A stretch of 64,000 nt of DNA from Actinomadura cremea. GTDB lineage: Bacteria > Actinomycetota > Actinomycetes > Streptosporangiales > Streptosporangiaceae. How positions within the stretch are numbered: the first letter of the stretch is position 1; each line of letters begins with the position of its first letter. The stretch lies in the NCBI RefSeq assembly GCF_014648495.1, contig NZ_BMRF01000001.1, positions 62,001-126,000 on the forward strand, read 5' to 3'. The notes beneath the pieces were generated by a model, which was given only the letters and a program-made list of their open reading frames with translations, made no database searches and was not told where the DNA came from. The translations under genes and the position numbers were made by a program. This document shows, piece after piece, positions 1-10,239 of this stretch.

Positions 1-2
1 AC

Positions 3-233
3 AAGACCGATGCATGCCACATTGGGACTGGATGCTTCCTTTTAGCATCTAATGAAGGTAGGCATCAGGTAATGTCAGATAACGGGTGCCCGATTTGCGG
101 GGACAAGTCTGTACCCCATGTCGCGCCCCTGGGCGACCGTCGCCAGGCCAAGCAGACATGCTGCGCCTGGCCGCGATCATCGCGGTGTGTTCTCGTACCG
201 GCGATCTCTAGAAGTGTCAGAGCAGTGGACTAG
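3..233 (+). other. Open frame with CxxC motif, entering from the left edge; doubtful
   Basis: A frame is open from the left edge to a TAG at 231-233 and contains an internal ATG at 72. The translation has a CPICGD motif shortly after that ATG and several other cysteines, which could bind zinc, but the last 25 residues look like untranslated high-G+C sequence. It may be the end of a gene starting outside the window, a small zinc-ribbon protein, or chance. No other gene is visible in the first 260 bases. The region also has to contain the promoter of the gene at 261, for which I see no convincing -35/-10 pair. Confidence 0.15.
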
Positions 234-260
234 CGTCGGACCAACTACTGTGGGCAAGGT

Positions 261-3140
261 ATGAGGGGTGAGAACGTGACGGAACTGATGAGTCGGAGCG
301 CCATTGAAGTCTTGCAGGATCTTCACTCACGCCTCGACCTGGGATTTCGTCATCTGCATGCGAGCCGTGAGCAACTCACCCCCGCTGCCCCGGTGTTCGC
401 GCTTGAGCATGACCTCAGCGACGCTGATCTTGAACTCCTGAAGAATGCAGTCCGCTTGGCGGTGCAGCAGGGCTTCTCTGCCACGTCCGGGCAGTGGTGG
501 CTACCGTTCGTTGTTTACGCTGCTGAGTCGGGTCATGAGTACGCTGGCGGAGAGTACTGGCGGACGTTCGAGGACTCGACGCCCGGATGGCGTGAGAACG
601 GCGACCGGAACCGCATCCGGGGATGGTTCGAGAGATTCGCCGACGCCTATGGTGGTGCCCAGCCGCAGGGAGCCTTCGCCAAGCGCTTCGGCATCATCGC
701 CTGGCCGACCACGCATGCCGTTCTGCCGGTATACCTGCAGCGCAACCTCGCGCGGCTCCTCTACGACTTCCGCACGGGCCTGACGGCGCAGTTGCTAGAG
801 GATCCCAGCACCCTAGGTGAGCGCCTGGCGGCTCGCACCGGCTCCTTTCCTGAGCGGTTCCGCTATTTCTGCCACAACACGGTCCTGCTCGGACACGTAT
901 CCGTCGCCCTGCTCTCCGGGGAGGAGGACGAGTCTCCGTACTTGCTCCGATCTACGCTCCACAAGGTGGTCACCGGGCTGTCGCGCGAACGCCAATCACA
1001 GCAGTGGCTCAGCACGGCCCGCCGGACAGCCGGCCAGGTCCGCTCGAGAGCGCAGGGATTCATCCCGGTGCCGTGCAAGCCGACTTGGCCGTCGCAGTTG
1101 GAACGGCTTCCGAGGCCGAGCGACCCTCGCCTTCTTCTGCGCCGGACCCAGGGCGGGTGGCAGGTGCTCGCGGAACTCCCGGACTTAAGCTCGCTGGTCA
1201 CTCGCCTGCCGCACTTGTCTGACGAATTGCGCAGCCGGCGACCCAGCATCGCTGGTGCCGCACGACGCTACCTTGCAAGGGGGCAGTTGCTCTACCCCGG
1301 CCAGGAGGTGCTACTCGCCCGCTGGCCCCAATCGCAGGAGCCTTTCATACGCCTGGACCGTGCGACGGACCCGGTCAACCATCTCATAGCTGACCAGTGC
1401 GCCGTAGGCAGCGGACCTGCCTGGCTGTTCCGCCTGCGGACACCGGGCCTGGCGGTTGAGGTCAAAGGCAAGGTCATGCATCCCGGCTCCCCGTACATAC
1501 TGGTCACGGAAGAAGACGCCCCCGTCCCTGCGCTTCCGGCCGCTACTGAGATCCCAATACAAGCCGCCGGGGTACGTGCCTTCGACATCACCGTCCCTGA
1601 TGCTGTCAGCGATAGTTACGCGGCAGCTTTCGCCGGAGTCGGGGTCTCGCTTGCCGCGAAGTTTGCGATTAGACCCGTGGGCATCGTCGCTAGTGCGTGG
1701 GATGGACAAGGCGCTGTCGAGTGGCTGGCCGGGGAGTCTGGAATGATCGGCATCTACTCTGAACAGACCCCGGAGACTTGCGTCGTCACGCTGGACGGAC
1801 GGTCCCAGACACTGCCGTGGCCGGACGGGAAGCACGATCTCCTGCTGCGGTTGGACGACCTGAGCGTCGGGACGTACAAGGTGGCCGTTGCGCTCATGGC
1901 CAACAACGGTAAGACCATCACAAGCGGCCATATTGTTGTAACCGTCCGTGATCCAAAGGCTCGCCCAGACAGCGCCGCGGCAGGTGAGGGCATTAGGCTG
2001 CTGGCTGATCCGACCCAACCGACACTCAGCGACGTGTGGGACGGCCGCGCTGAGATAACCATCGACGGGCCGTCCTGCAGCCCAGCGATACTCACAGTCA
2101 CCCTGCTTTCGGACACAGGTAAGGAACTATCGGAGTTTTCGCAGGAGATCAGCCTGCCGGTGACTCCCGAAGACTGGACCCGGACGGCTGCGGGCATCCG
2201 GGCAGACCAGCGTTTCAAGAGCCACTATGACGACGCGCAGAGCACTCGGATCACGGTCTCGCGATCGGGGATCGGATTTGCCGTTCTTACCTGCGACCGG
2301 GGCTTCCAGCCGCTGCAGTGGCGCGTGGCGCGCTGCCACGACGGAAGCTACGTCGCTCGCCTGATTGACCGCACCGACGGTACGCAGGCAGTAGCCCAGA
2401 TGTTCACGGTTAATAAGCCACTCGTTCCGATCCCGTGCCCCCCATCGAACGAGATCCCCGTGCCCGCACAAGGAGGCCTGCTCCGGGCCACTGCGGGCCA
2501 GGCGACTGCAGCGACCTTGCTGCCGACCCGGCCAACCGAGATCGTGACGTTGCGAAACACGGCCCCCGTGGTCAAGCGCAGCAGTCGCAACTCGGACGAG
2601 GTAATACGCCTAGCGGAAATTCACCTGGCGTGGGCAATGGCTCACCGACCTGCGGACCCGTTCGCCAGACGCCAGTGCGACATGGTGCTGGATGCAATAG
2701 CCATGGAAACAGCTTCGCTGATCGGCAAGTCGTACTGGGCCAGGGTCGAGCGCAGGATGGAGCACGCCTCGGACCTGACTGACTTCATCGGTGATATGGA
2801 GACCTCGGTTGGTGAAATCCCCAGCCACAGGCAACTGGCCAACCGAATCGCACGCAGCCTCTGGCAATGGGAAACCCCAGAAGCTCTGCTGGCTGGCTTC
2901 TCGGAGGCCCTGGCTGGCACCATCCGGGCACGCGATAGCTCGGAGGATCAGACCACCGCGCGCTTCGTGCTGACCCTGGCGGACCAACCCGGGCACATCC
3001 TGACCGGCTGGCGTCCTCCCGAGTGCAAGGACCTCCTCACCAAGGTCTTGGCGTCCCCCGTGCTACTGCGCGCAGCACGCTTCGCTGTCTTGGGCGCACG
3101 CGCCTTTCACGGGGCTGTCACACCCGGAGGACCATGGTGA
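261..3140 (+). CDS. Large defence-island protein of unknown function, first gene of a DruE-type operon
   Basis: A 959-residue soluble protein with no transmembrane segment or signal peptide. The N-terminal 200 residues contain a conserved-looking block (residues about 110-170, with WFERFADAYGG followed by KRFGIIAWPTTHAVLPVYL) that resembles, from memory only, the large partner proteins found upstream of DUF1998 helicases in type III Druantia (DruH, STY4851/ECs_5259-like); this is not verified. The middle (about 400-700) looks beta-rich. The start is either ATG 261 or, better placed behind a GAGGGGTGAG run, GTG 276. The gene overlaps the next one by 7 bases, so it is co-transcribed and probably translationally coupled with the 366-aa gene and the helicase. 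Likely role: partner subunit of a nucleic-acid-targeting anti-phage complex (inferred from context). Confidence 0.8.
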   Translation: MRGENVTELMSRSAIEVLQDLHSRLDLGFRHLHASREQLTPAAPVFALEHDLSDADLELLKNAVRLAVQQGFSATSGQWWLPFVVYAAESGHEYAGGEYWRTFEDSTPGWRENGDRNRIRGWFERFADAYGGAQPQGAFAKRFGIIAWPTTHAVLPVYLQRNLARLLYDFRTGLTAQLLEDPSTLGERLAARTGSFPERFRYFCHNTVLLGHVSVALLSGEEDESPYLLRSTLHKVVTGLSRERQSQQWLSTARRTAGQVRSRAQGFIPVPCKPTWPSQLERLPRPSDPRLLLRRTQGGWQVLAELPDLSSLVTRLPHLSDELRSRRPSIAGAARRYLARGQLLYPGQEVLLARWPQSQEPFIRLDRATDPVNHLIADQCAVGSGPAWLFRLRTPGLAVEVKGKVMHPGSPYILVTEEDAPVPALPAATEIPIQAAGVRAFDITVPDAVSDSYAAAFAGVGVSLAAKFAIRPVGIVASAWDGQGAVEWLAGESGMIGIYSEQTPETCVVTLDGRSQTLPWPDGKHDLLLRLDDLSVGTYKVAVALMANNGKTITSGHIVVTVRDPKARPDSAAAGEGIRLLADPTQPTLSDVWDGRAEITIDGPSCSPAILTVTLLSDTGKELSEFSQEISLPVTPEDWTRTAAGIRADQRFKSHYDDAQSTRITVSRSGIGFAVLTCDRGFQPLQWRVARCHDGSYVARLIDRTDGTQAVAQMFTVNKPLVPIPCPPSNEIPVPAQGGLLRATAGQATAATLLPTRPTEIVTLRNTAPVVKRSSRNSDEVIRLAEIHLAWAMAHRPADPFARRQCDMVLDAIAMETASLIGKSYWARVERRMEHASDLTDFIGDMETSVGEIPSHRQLANRIARSLWQWETPEALLAGFSEALAGTIRARDSSEDQTTARFVLTLADQPGHILTGWRPPECKDLLTKVLASPVLLRAARFAVLGARAFHGAVTPGGPW

Positions 3141-4234
3141 AAATATCAATCGCGTCGCATGAGGAGTGTGGGGAACTCGCGGTCTCGGTGCTGGACGTTG
3201 ATGAGGCCGCTGACTTGTTCTCGCTCGAAGGGCTAACGGCGTCACTCCGGCGCGCGGCGTCGTTCCTGTGCCCTGCTTCTCCCCGACAGCTCATCGACGC
3301 GGTACTCGAAGTCGTGTGCCCCTTGCTCCCGGATGGCGGCCGACCCTCGGGGAACGACCTCGCTGACCTGCTCGATCTCCTCGTCTCTGCTGGAGATCTG
3401 CTTGAGCTTCGGAAGCCCGGTGACACCCCGGGGCGTCTCCTGTATCTTGGGCCGCCGTCGTATATCGAGCGGCAGCCGGGCCAGTACCTACTGCTCGGCA
3501 TCCGCCCTTTCGGCGCGCCGCTCATAAGCTCAGACCTCGCGGGAGAGGTCCAGTATGAGGGCCACACACGGTCGATCGACCTCGCCCCGACCGAGGCAGA
3601 AGCGCAGCTGTCGGCGCTCGGCTTCCGCGCGATCCACCCCAACCAGTGGATACGGCGGCCGCCGGAGATGGAGCCGAGTGAACAGATCAGCCGCATCCGA
3701 GAGCGGATCTCTGCAGCTGGCCCTGCCGGGGCCGTCGAGGGAATGACAGTGATCGACCCCGCGGCGAAGGTCACCTACTACCGGGGGCGCTGGAGACCTC
3801 TTGTGGGCTCCGACTCCGGTCTGTTCGTGGCGCGACGGCCGCAGGACTACGGGGCAGACTTGTGGTGCGTGGTCCTGGTCAGCGAGGGGACGCCCCTCCG
3901 GCTCATCGACTTGCCTGTCGATGACCCTGCGGCGCCGGGCCACGACGAGGCCTGGCGTGTTCAGGCAGCACTGGACGCTGTGGGCGGCAGTCCCCAGGTG
4001 TTTCGTACCGGCCCTTGCTCGGCTACCAGCGCGGGGAGGACGGTCGACTTCTTCTCACCGCTGCCGCAGTGGGCCGAGCGGAATCTCGAACTCGCCGGAA
4101 TGCCAGTTCCCCGGACTGCCGGGGCGCTGCGCTCGTATCGTATCCCTGAGGCCGCGATCCAGAGCCTCGCCCACTTCCTTACCAACATGCTGTGGATGCG
4201 TCAGATAACGACGGAGGGGCGGAATGACGCCTGA
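3134..4234 (+). CDS. 366-aa protein of unknown function coupled to the DruE-like helicase
   Basis: The start is ATG 3134, preceded by GGAGG at 3126-3130, 7 bases inside the end of the upstream gene; its own TGA lies 11 bases inside the next gene. The frame stays open upstream to 3023 but that part has no ribosome site and overlaps real coding sequence. The product has no transmembrane segment. It begins with a charged N-terminus, has a helical region around residues 30-100 (LLDLLVSAGDLLEL followed by LYLGPPSYI, a winged-helix-like look) and ends in a helical tail. I do not recognise the family. The tight double overlap argues for stoichiometric production with the 959-aa protein and the helicase. 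Confidence 0.75.
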   Translation: MVKISIASHEECGELAVSVLDVDEAADLFSLEGLTASLRRAASFLCPASPRQLIDAVLEVVCPLLPDGGRPSGNDLADLLDLLVSAGDLLELRKPGDTPGRLLYLGPPSYIERQPGQYLLLGIRPFGAPLISSDLAGEVQYEGHTRSIDLAPTEAEAQLSALGFRAIHPNQWIRRPPEMEPSEQISRIRERISAAGPAGAVEGMTVIDPAAKVTYYRGRWRPLVGSDSGLFVARRPQDYGADLWCVVLVSEGTPLRLIDLPVDDPAAPGHDEAWRVQAALDAVGGSPQVFRTGPCSATSAGRTVDFFSPLPQWAERNLELAGMPVPRTAGALRSYRIPEAAIQSLAHFLTNMLWMRQITTEGRNDA

Positions 4235-7200
4235 GGCGGCGACCATATCGGAGACGACCGAGAAAATCCAGGCCGCTCTCCGCGACTACATTGAGGCGAC
4301 CTACCACGTCGGCCACCCGACGCTGATCAAGCAGCGCCAGGAACTCTTGGCCCAAGAGGGCGTCCTCTTTCGAGAGCCTTTCATCGAAAGCACCTCCCGG
4401 TACCAGCCGGGGAGGCGCTTCGCCAGCCTCGATCTCGACGACCCTGTCCAGGATCTCCTGCAGGCTCTCACTGCTCCGGCTGGGGAGCTGAAGCGTGCCC
4501 TGTACGATCCGCCGTACACCCATCAGGCAGACGCGCTGGAGTGGGCCACCCGGGATGGAATGAGCCTGGCGGTCACCACGGGAACCGGCTCGGGCAAAAC
4601 CGAATCTTTTCTCCTACCAATGGTGGCCAAGCTCGCTGGCGAGGCCGCCAGGGCGCCTGAGTCCTTCCAGGCGCCCGCGGTCCGCGCACTCATTCTGTAT
4701 CCGATGAACGCACTGGTCAACGACCAATTGGGGCGGCTACGCCTGCTTCTGGGTGACCCCCGGGTCACGACGCGGTTCCAGGCTTGGGCGGGACGCCCAC
4801 CTCGGTTCGCCCGTTACACCAGTCGGACACTTTACCCGGGTGTCCGCAGCCGGAAGAAGGACACGCAGCGGCTAAAGCCGATCGAGGACTTCTACATATT
4901 GTTGCTCGACGAGGCGGCCGACAAGACGTCGCCCGGCCACGCAAGCGCGGTCGCCCTAATAAAGAAACTTAAGGCCCGCGGCAAATGGCCGGCCAAACCT
5001 GACCTCAAGGCCTGGTACGGGACGAAGAACGCCCGCTGGCAGAACGCGGCCGGGGAATTTGTCCGGGCAGTCACACTCCCAGAGGACCCAGAGCTTCTGA
5101 CCCGCCACGAGGTTTTGCAGTCACCACCAGACGTCCTCATCACGAACTACTCGATGCTCGAGTACATGCTCATGCGCCCGCTAGAGCGGCCCGTCTTCGA
5201 CATGACGCGGGCGTGGCTGGAAAAGAACCCCGAAGAGAAGTTCCTTCTGATCATCGATGAGGCGCACCTATACCGGGGAGCGGCGGGAGCGGAGGTGGCA
5301 CTGCTGCTGCGGCGGCTGCGGGCGCGGCTCAATATACCTGCCGAACGTCTGCAGGTGATCGCTACCAGCGCCAGCTTCGCCAGCCCCGAATACGCGCGCG
5401 AGTTTACTGCACAGCTATCCGGTAAGGAGGTCGAAAATTTTCGAACCGTGCAAGGCCAACTCGCCGAGCGGTCCCCAGCGGGGCCGGGAAGCATGCTCGA
5501 TGCCGAGGCGCTCGCCGCCGTGCCCCTCAGAAAGTTCTACACCGGCGAAAACGATGAGGCGCGTACCGATGCCGTACGCGACTTCCTCGAATTCCGAGGA
5601 GTCAAACCCAGGCCGGAGGGCTCCACGGGCGAGTTGCTGGTCACCGCGCTTAGCAGTTACCCCCCGATGGGACTCCTGGTCAACGAGACCATGCGCCAGG
5701 CCCGCCCTGTCAGCGAGCTCAGTGCCCTCCTGTTTCCCGACGCCGATGCGGCGCTCGCCGACAGGGCCGCGTCAGCGCTGGTAGCGCTCGGCAGCGCCGC
5801 GCGGACATCGCCTGAGGAGGCCGGGCTGCTGCCGTGCCGGGTTCACGCATTCTTTCGAGGCCTCCCGGGACTTTGGGCGTGCCTCGACCCGGACTGCCCA
5901 GAGGTCGACCGCCGGGCGCACCCGGTCCCAGGTCCGGTCGGCAAGTTGTACGCGCAGCCGCGGGCTGCATGCACCTGCGGTACCCGAGTCTTCGAGCTCT
6001 TCACCTGCCGCCATTGCGGCTCGGCCTACGCCCGCGCGTACACCAACGACCTCGCAAGCCCGGGGTTTCTGTGGAATGAACCTGGCGTGCCGTTCCTGTC
6101 GGCGGGCGGGTCCGTCGACGAGTTGTCCGCACTCGACCTGCTCCTGGAGGAGCCGTCGGTCGGCGACGTCGAGCCGGCCGATCTCGACCTGGTTACCGGA
6201 CGGCTCCATCCGTACGAACCTGGCGACCGCGTCCGCGGCGTATTCATCCCGAGACACCGTACGGGGGAGACAGTCAAGGGAATCGACGACGACCAGGACC
6301 AGACCTCGGCCGACGGCGCGTTCAAACCATGCGGAGTGTGTGGACAGGTGGCCGGGTTCGGTCGCTCATCCGTACAGGACCACCAGACCAAAGGTGATCA
6401 ACCTTTTCAGGCGCTGATCACCCGCCAACTTGAGGTCCAGCCGCCGGGCCAAGAGCCCTACGGCAACTTCGCGCCGCTGCGGGGCCGGAAGGTGCTCGCG
6501 TTCTCCGATTCACGCCAGGTTGCCGCGCGTCTCGCGCCCAACTTGCAGAGCTACGCGATGCGCGACGTCATTCGCCCCCTGATCCTACGGGGATGGAGCG
6601 ACCTCGCGGCCCAGGAACTAATGGCTGGCCAGCTCAGCCTGGAGCAATTGTTCCTAGCCGTCATGGTCGGCGCGAAGCGGCTATCGGTGCGGCTTCGCCC
6701 GGAACTCCGCCCGACGGAGTCGATGCAGGCGTTTGACGACGTCAGCAGAGCGATCGATGACGGGGCCCTCAAGGGCAACCTCGGTGCCCTCACTCAACTG
6801 CTGTTGTTGAACGCCCAGCCGCCAATGTCGCTGCTGCGCACTATCTACTCCACGCTGACGGACAAGTACTACGGGCTTGGGGCACTTGGCCTTGCTTCTC
6901 TGCAAGAGCGGGAGTCGCAGAGGGCCAAGCTGCTCACTGACCTGCCAGCCCTCGATAGTATGGATTCCGATGAACAAAAACTTGCCCTGGTGCGGCTGTG
7001 GCTCGCACAGTGGGCGACAGCGACGCGCGGCGTTTGGTTCCCGTGGATGACCGACGGCGAGTGGTGGCGCGTAAAAGGTGGCGTAAAGTCCCACTCCGGC
7101 AAGTTCAGGCTCATTCAGACTTGGCTGCCGTCCGGGGCCGCTAAGAAGCAGTTCGAGGCGCAGTGGGTACCGGTCCTGCTGAATACGTTCTGCGAGAACC

Positions 7201-9851
7201 GAGGCGGCATGTATCGCCTGCTCGCTGGCAAGGTAGCGCTGGAACTCGGTGGGATGTGGGGGTACTGCGAGCGGTGCCGGTATACCCAGAGGCCCTTCCC
7301 CGGAATCGAGATCTGCGTGAGCTGTGGTGCTCCTCAGGTCCGGACTCTGGACCCGGCTGCAGACCCGGTGTTCAGGGCACGTAAAGGCTACTACCGGGCT
7401 AGTTCGGAACGAGCCTTGGCGAACCCACCGGAGCCTCCAACGAGCATCATCGCGGCTGAGCACACTGCCCAACTTAACGCCGCCCAATCCAGCGAGGTTT
7501 TCTCGAAAGCGGAGGAGCACGAGCTTCTCTTCCAGGATGTCGACCTCGGAGCCCGTCCCGGTGAACCGCCGCGGGCTGCGATCGACGTGCTGTCTTGTAC
7601 GACCACAATGGAAGTCGGCATCGACATCGGCACCCTGTCCGGGGTGGCATTGCGGAACATGCCGCCGTCCCGCGCCAACTACCAGCAGCGGGCCGGCCGG
7701 GCCGGGCGGCGGGGTAACGCAGTCGCCACCGTGCTCGCATTCGGCAGCGCCGACACCCACGACGATCAATACTTCCGCAACCCGGACCAGATGATTCGTG
7801 GCTCAGTCGATGATCCGAGGCTGACACTGGACAATGACGAGATCGCCCGCCGCCACGTCACCGCCTACCTGCTGCAGCGGTACCACCAGGACCGCCTGCC
7901 GGATATCGACCCCGACGAGCAGCCGCAACTCTTTGAGGTCCTCGGCACCGTCGAGGCATTCACCCGGCCCACGTCCCCGCTAAGTCGCCCGGACCTGGAG
8001 GAGTGGCTGAGGGCGAGCCAGGACGCGTTGCGTGGCGAGGTCAGCGCCTGGCTGCCCGCAGAACTCCCCGCCCCTGCTCGGGACTCGCTCTTCGACGGAA
8101 TCGTCACCCAGACCCTGAAGGAGATCGATAAGGCGCTCGACCTCGATCCGGATGGCACCCTGCCGGAATCATCGGAAGGCGACTCGGCGCCCGAGCAGGT
8201 CGAGGTCGAAGCCGAAGGTCCTGCCGAGGACGGCGCCGAGCCGAGCACCCGCAGGAGCCAGACAAACCTGCTAGACCGGCTGCTGTACAAAGGGGTTCTG
8301 CCCCGGTACGCGTTCCCGACCGACGTCGTGTCCTTCTACGTCTTCGACCAGGACAGGTCGAAGACGTTCCGAGCTGAGTTCCAGTACGAGTCGAGCCAGG
8401 GGCTCACTGTGGCGCTGACCCAGTATGCGCCGGGCAAGGTCGTCTGGATCGACAACAAGGAATGGACCTCTGGCGCGCTCTACGCGCCGGTTCGGAAAGA
8501 ACTCAGCCAGGCATGGCACGGCAGGCTCCTGTACTTCGAGTGCAAGGTCTGCCACTACGCGAAACACTTGTCCCACAGCGAGGCCAGCCGAGGCGATACT
8601 CGCAACTGCCCAGCGTGCGGCGCTGAGCAGATGTTCGGCCAGGCAATGAACTGGCTCCGGCCTCCGGGCTTCGCCCATCGAGTGTCGACGGACCCCGGCA
8701 CCAGCCCCGACGACGCCCCAGTGCGCAGTTACGCCACCAGGGCCAAGCTGATGGCCCCGGGACCGACCACAGAGTCCGAGTGGGAGCAGGTCACTGATCG
8801 GCTGGAGGAAACTTACCGGCGCGAGACTCTACTGGTGACAAACACGGGTCCGCGCGGCAAGGGCTACAACTTCTGCACGATCTGCGGACTGATCGAGCCC
8901 ACTGCTGGCGAGGCCGGCGACGTCAACGGGACACACCCCAAGCCGTACCCAGACGAGAAGGACCCGGCCTGCCCGGGGTCGCGCTCCACTAGCGGCTTGG
9001 TACTTGGTACAGACTTCATCTCGGACGTGCTGCTCGTCCGCCTCAAGGTTGAGTCGCCGGCCACGCTCAAGGCACAGTATTTGGCGACGCACATCGCCCT
9101 GCGCTCGGTTGCCGAGGCAATGACGATCGCGTCGGCGCACATGCTCGAGATCGAGGCGACTGAGTTGCAAGCCGAGTACCGGCCGGCGCTCACCGCTCTC
9201 GGGCCACTGGGGCAGGAGGCGGAGATTTACCTGTATGACACCCTTGCCGGCGGCGCCGGGTTCACACGACAGATCCGCGACTACGGCCTGGACATCTTCA
9301 AGCACACCCTCGAACGACTGGAGAACTGCCCGGCCGACTGTGACGCGTCCTGCTATCAGTGCCTGCGCAGCTTCCGGAACCGGTTCGAGCACGGACTGCT
9401 CGACCGGCATGTTGGGGCGAGCTTGCTGGGCTATCTGTTGCACGGCACGCTGCCCCCAATGGATCCGGCTCGCATGTCCCGCTCAGCGGACAGGCTGTAC
9501 AAGGATCTAGTCAACCTCGGCATTGACGGCATCAGCCGGAACGAGGTAATCGACGTTCCGAGTATCGGGCCGGTGGATGCGCCGATCCTCGCAACGCGGG
9601 GCGCCCAGCAGTGGATCATCGGGGTACACGGTCCACTCACCCACGACCTGGCCCCGGACCCGAAACTCCAGGAGGCTAAGGAGTACAACACCAGCGTGCG
9701 CGTTCTCCTCATCGACGACACCGAGATCACCCACAGTCTGCCATCTGCGAGCCAGCGGGTCATCGGGGAAATAGCACGACCACCAGGGAGTCCCACTCGA
9801 GACGGGGATGGAGTCGTCCGTGGCGGTCCTCCCCCGTCGCCCTCGCACTAA
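4224..9851 (+). CDS. druE: DruE-like giant DEAH-box helicase with C-terminal DUF1998 region
   Basis: A 1875-residue superfamily 2 helicase. Visible motifs: a Q-motif-like YTHQADAL (about 98-105), Walker A TGTGSGKTE (119-127), motif Ia PMNALVNDQ (160-168), motif II IIDEAHLYRG with DEAH at 345-348, and in the second RecA lobe motif V/VI text TMEVGIDIGTLSGV and QRAGRAGRRG. Several paired CxxC clusters (about residues 550-620, 1010-1040, 1430-1460 and the 1550s) suggest zinc ribbons. The C-terminus has the DUF1998 signature: LYDTLAGGAGF followed by a four-cysteine cluster CPADCDASCYQC and RNRFEHGLLDR. Length and architecture match DruE of Druantia systems better than the shorter DrmA/DrmB proteins of DISARM. 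Start ATG 4224 has GGAGGGG upstream and overlaps the previous gene by 11 bases. Expected to translocate on or remodel invading DNA using ATP; the catalytic residues are intact. What is inferred is the assignment to Druantia rather than to another DUF1998 helicase system. Confidence 0.8.
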   Translation: MTPEAATISETTEKIQAALRDYIEATYHVGHPTLIKQRQELLAQEGVLFREPFIESTSRYQPGRRFASLDLDDPVQDLLQALTAPAGELKRALYDPPYTHQADALEWATRDGMSLAVTTGTGSGKTESFLLPMVAKLAGEAARAPESFQAPAVRALILYPMNALVNDQLGRLRLLLGDPRVTTRFQAWAGRPPRFARYTSRTLYPGVRSRKKDTQRLKPIEDFYILLLDEAADKTSPGHASAVALIKKLKARGKWPAKPDLKAWYGTKNARWQNAAGEFVRAVTLPEDPELLTRHEVLQSPPDVLITNYSMLEYMLMRPLERPVFDMTRAWLEKNPEEKFLLIIDEAHLYRGAAGAEVALLLRRLRARLNIPAERLQVIATSASFASPEYAREFTAQLSGKEVENFRTVQGQLAERSPAGPGSMLDAEALAAVPLRKFYTGENDEARTDAVRDFLEFRGVKPRPEGSTGELLVTALSSYPPMGLLVNETMRQARPVSELSALLFPDADAALADRAASALVALGSAARTSPEEAGLLPCRVHAFFRGLPGLWACLDPDCPEVDRRAHPVPGPVGKLYAQPRAACTCGTRVFELFTCRHCGSAYARAYTNDLASPGFLWNEPGVPFLSAGGSVDELSALDLLLEEPSVGDVEPADLDLVTGRLHPYEPGDRVRGVFIPRHRTGETVKGIDDDQDQTSADGAFKPCGVCGQVAGFGRSSVQDHQTKGDQPFQALITRQLEVQPPGQEPYGNFAPLRGRKVLAFSDSRQVAARLAPNLQSYAMRDVIRPLILRGWSDLAAQELMAGQLSLEQLFLAVMVGAKRLSVRLRPELRPTESMQAFDDVSRAIDDGALKGNLGALTQLLLLNAQPPMSLLRTIYSTLTDKYYGLGALGLASLQERESQRAKLLTDLPALDSMDSDEQKLALVRLWLAQWATATRGVWFPWMTDGEWWRVKGGVKSHSGKFRLIQTWLPSGAAKKQFEAQWVPVLLNTFCENRGGMYRLLAGKVALELGGMWGYCERCRYTQRPFPGIEICVSCGAPQVRTLDPAADPVFRARKGYYRASSERALANPPEPPTSIIAAEHTAQLNAAQSSEVFSKAEEHELLFQDVDLGARPGEPPRAAIDVLSCTTTMEVGIDIGTLSGVALRNMPPSRANYQQRAGRAGRRGNAVATVLAFGSADTHDDQYFRNPDQMIRGSVDDPRLTLDNDEIARRHVTAYLLQRYHQDRLPDIDPDEQPQLFEVLGTVEAFTRPTSPLSRPDLEEWLRASQDALRGEVSAWLPAELPAPARDSLFDGIVTQTLKEIDKALDLDPDGTLPESSEGDSAPEQVEVEAEGPAEDGAEPSTRRSQTNLLDRLLYKGVLPRYAFPTDVVSFYVFDQDRSKTFRAEFQYESSQGLTVALTQYAPGKVVWIDNKEWTSGALYAPVRKELSQAWHGRLLYFECKVCHYAKHLSHSEASRGDTRNCPACGAEQMFGQAMNWLRPPGFAHRVSTDPGTSPDDAPVRSYATRAKLMAPGPTTESEWEQVTDRLEETYRRETLLVTNTGPRGKGYNFCTICGLIEPTAGEAGDVNGTHPKPYPDEKDPACPGSRSTSGLVLGTDFISDVLLVRLKVESPATLKAQYLATHIALRSVAEAMTIASAHMLEIEATELQAEYRPALTALGPLGQEAEIYLYDTLAGGAGFTRQIRDYGLDIFKHTLERLENCPADCDASCYQCLRSFRNRFEHGLLDRHVGASLLGYLLHGTLPPMDPARMSRSADRLYKDLVNLGIDGISRNEVIDVPSIGPVDAPILATRGAQQWIIGVHGPLTHDLAPDPKLQEAKEYNTSVRVLLIDDTEITHSLPSASQRVIGEIARPPGSPTRDGDGVVRGGPPPSPSH

Positions 9852-10239
9852 AACTTCCTCCCTCAGGGCAATCAGGAAATACCCGCGCTGGGTACGCGCT
9901 CGCCCGTGCTAACTACCCGGATCTGTGGGACGGCCGCGGCTAAGCGATGACTTGCGAGGCAGACCCGTGTCGGCGCGCCGGCGCCCACCGTTTCCGGTGG
10001 GCGCCCCGGATTCGCACGCTGACGGCCTCGCACCTGCGACTGAAAAGGTCGGGTGGTGGATCTGTACGCGTCGCCAAGGCCGGGGCGCGCACCACGGACT
10101 ACAAGAGCGGGGTCGAGGAGCCCAATCATGCGGAGCAAATCCGACTATATGCGCTGCTATGAAACCTCGGCCTGGACACGAACCCCCGCAGACGCCCGGG
10201 CGTCGCCCTTACCGCCGCCTACTCCGGCCGCGACACCGC
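9852..10239. other. Intergenic stretch after the helicase operon
   Basis: No convincing gene. The frames that stay open are arginine/proline-rich translations of high-G+C DNA without ribosome sites. The stretch holds one strong hairpin (9980-10005) and runs into the decayed oxidoreductase. Confidence 0.5.
9980..10005. terminator. GC-rich hairpin downstream of the druE operon
   Basis: An 11-bp perfect stem (GGCGCCCACCG paired with CGGTGGGCGCC) with a TTTC loop, 129 bases after the helicase stop. There is no T-run, so a factor-assisted actinomycete terminator or an RNA-processing stop is more likely than a classical intrinsic terminator. Confidence 0.4.
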
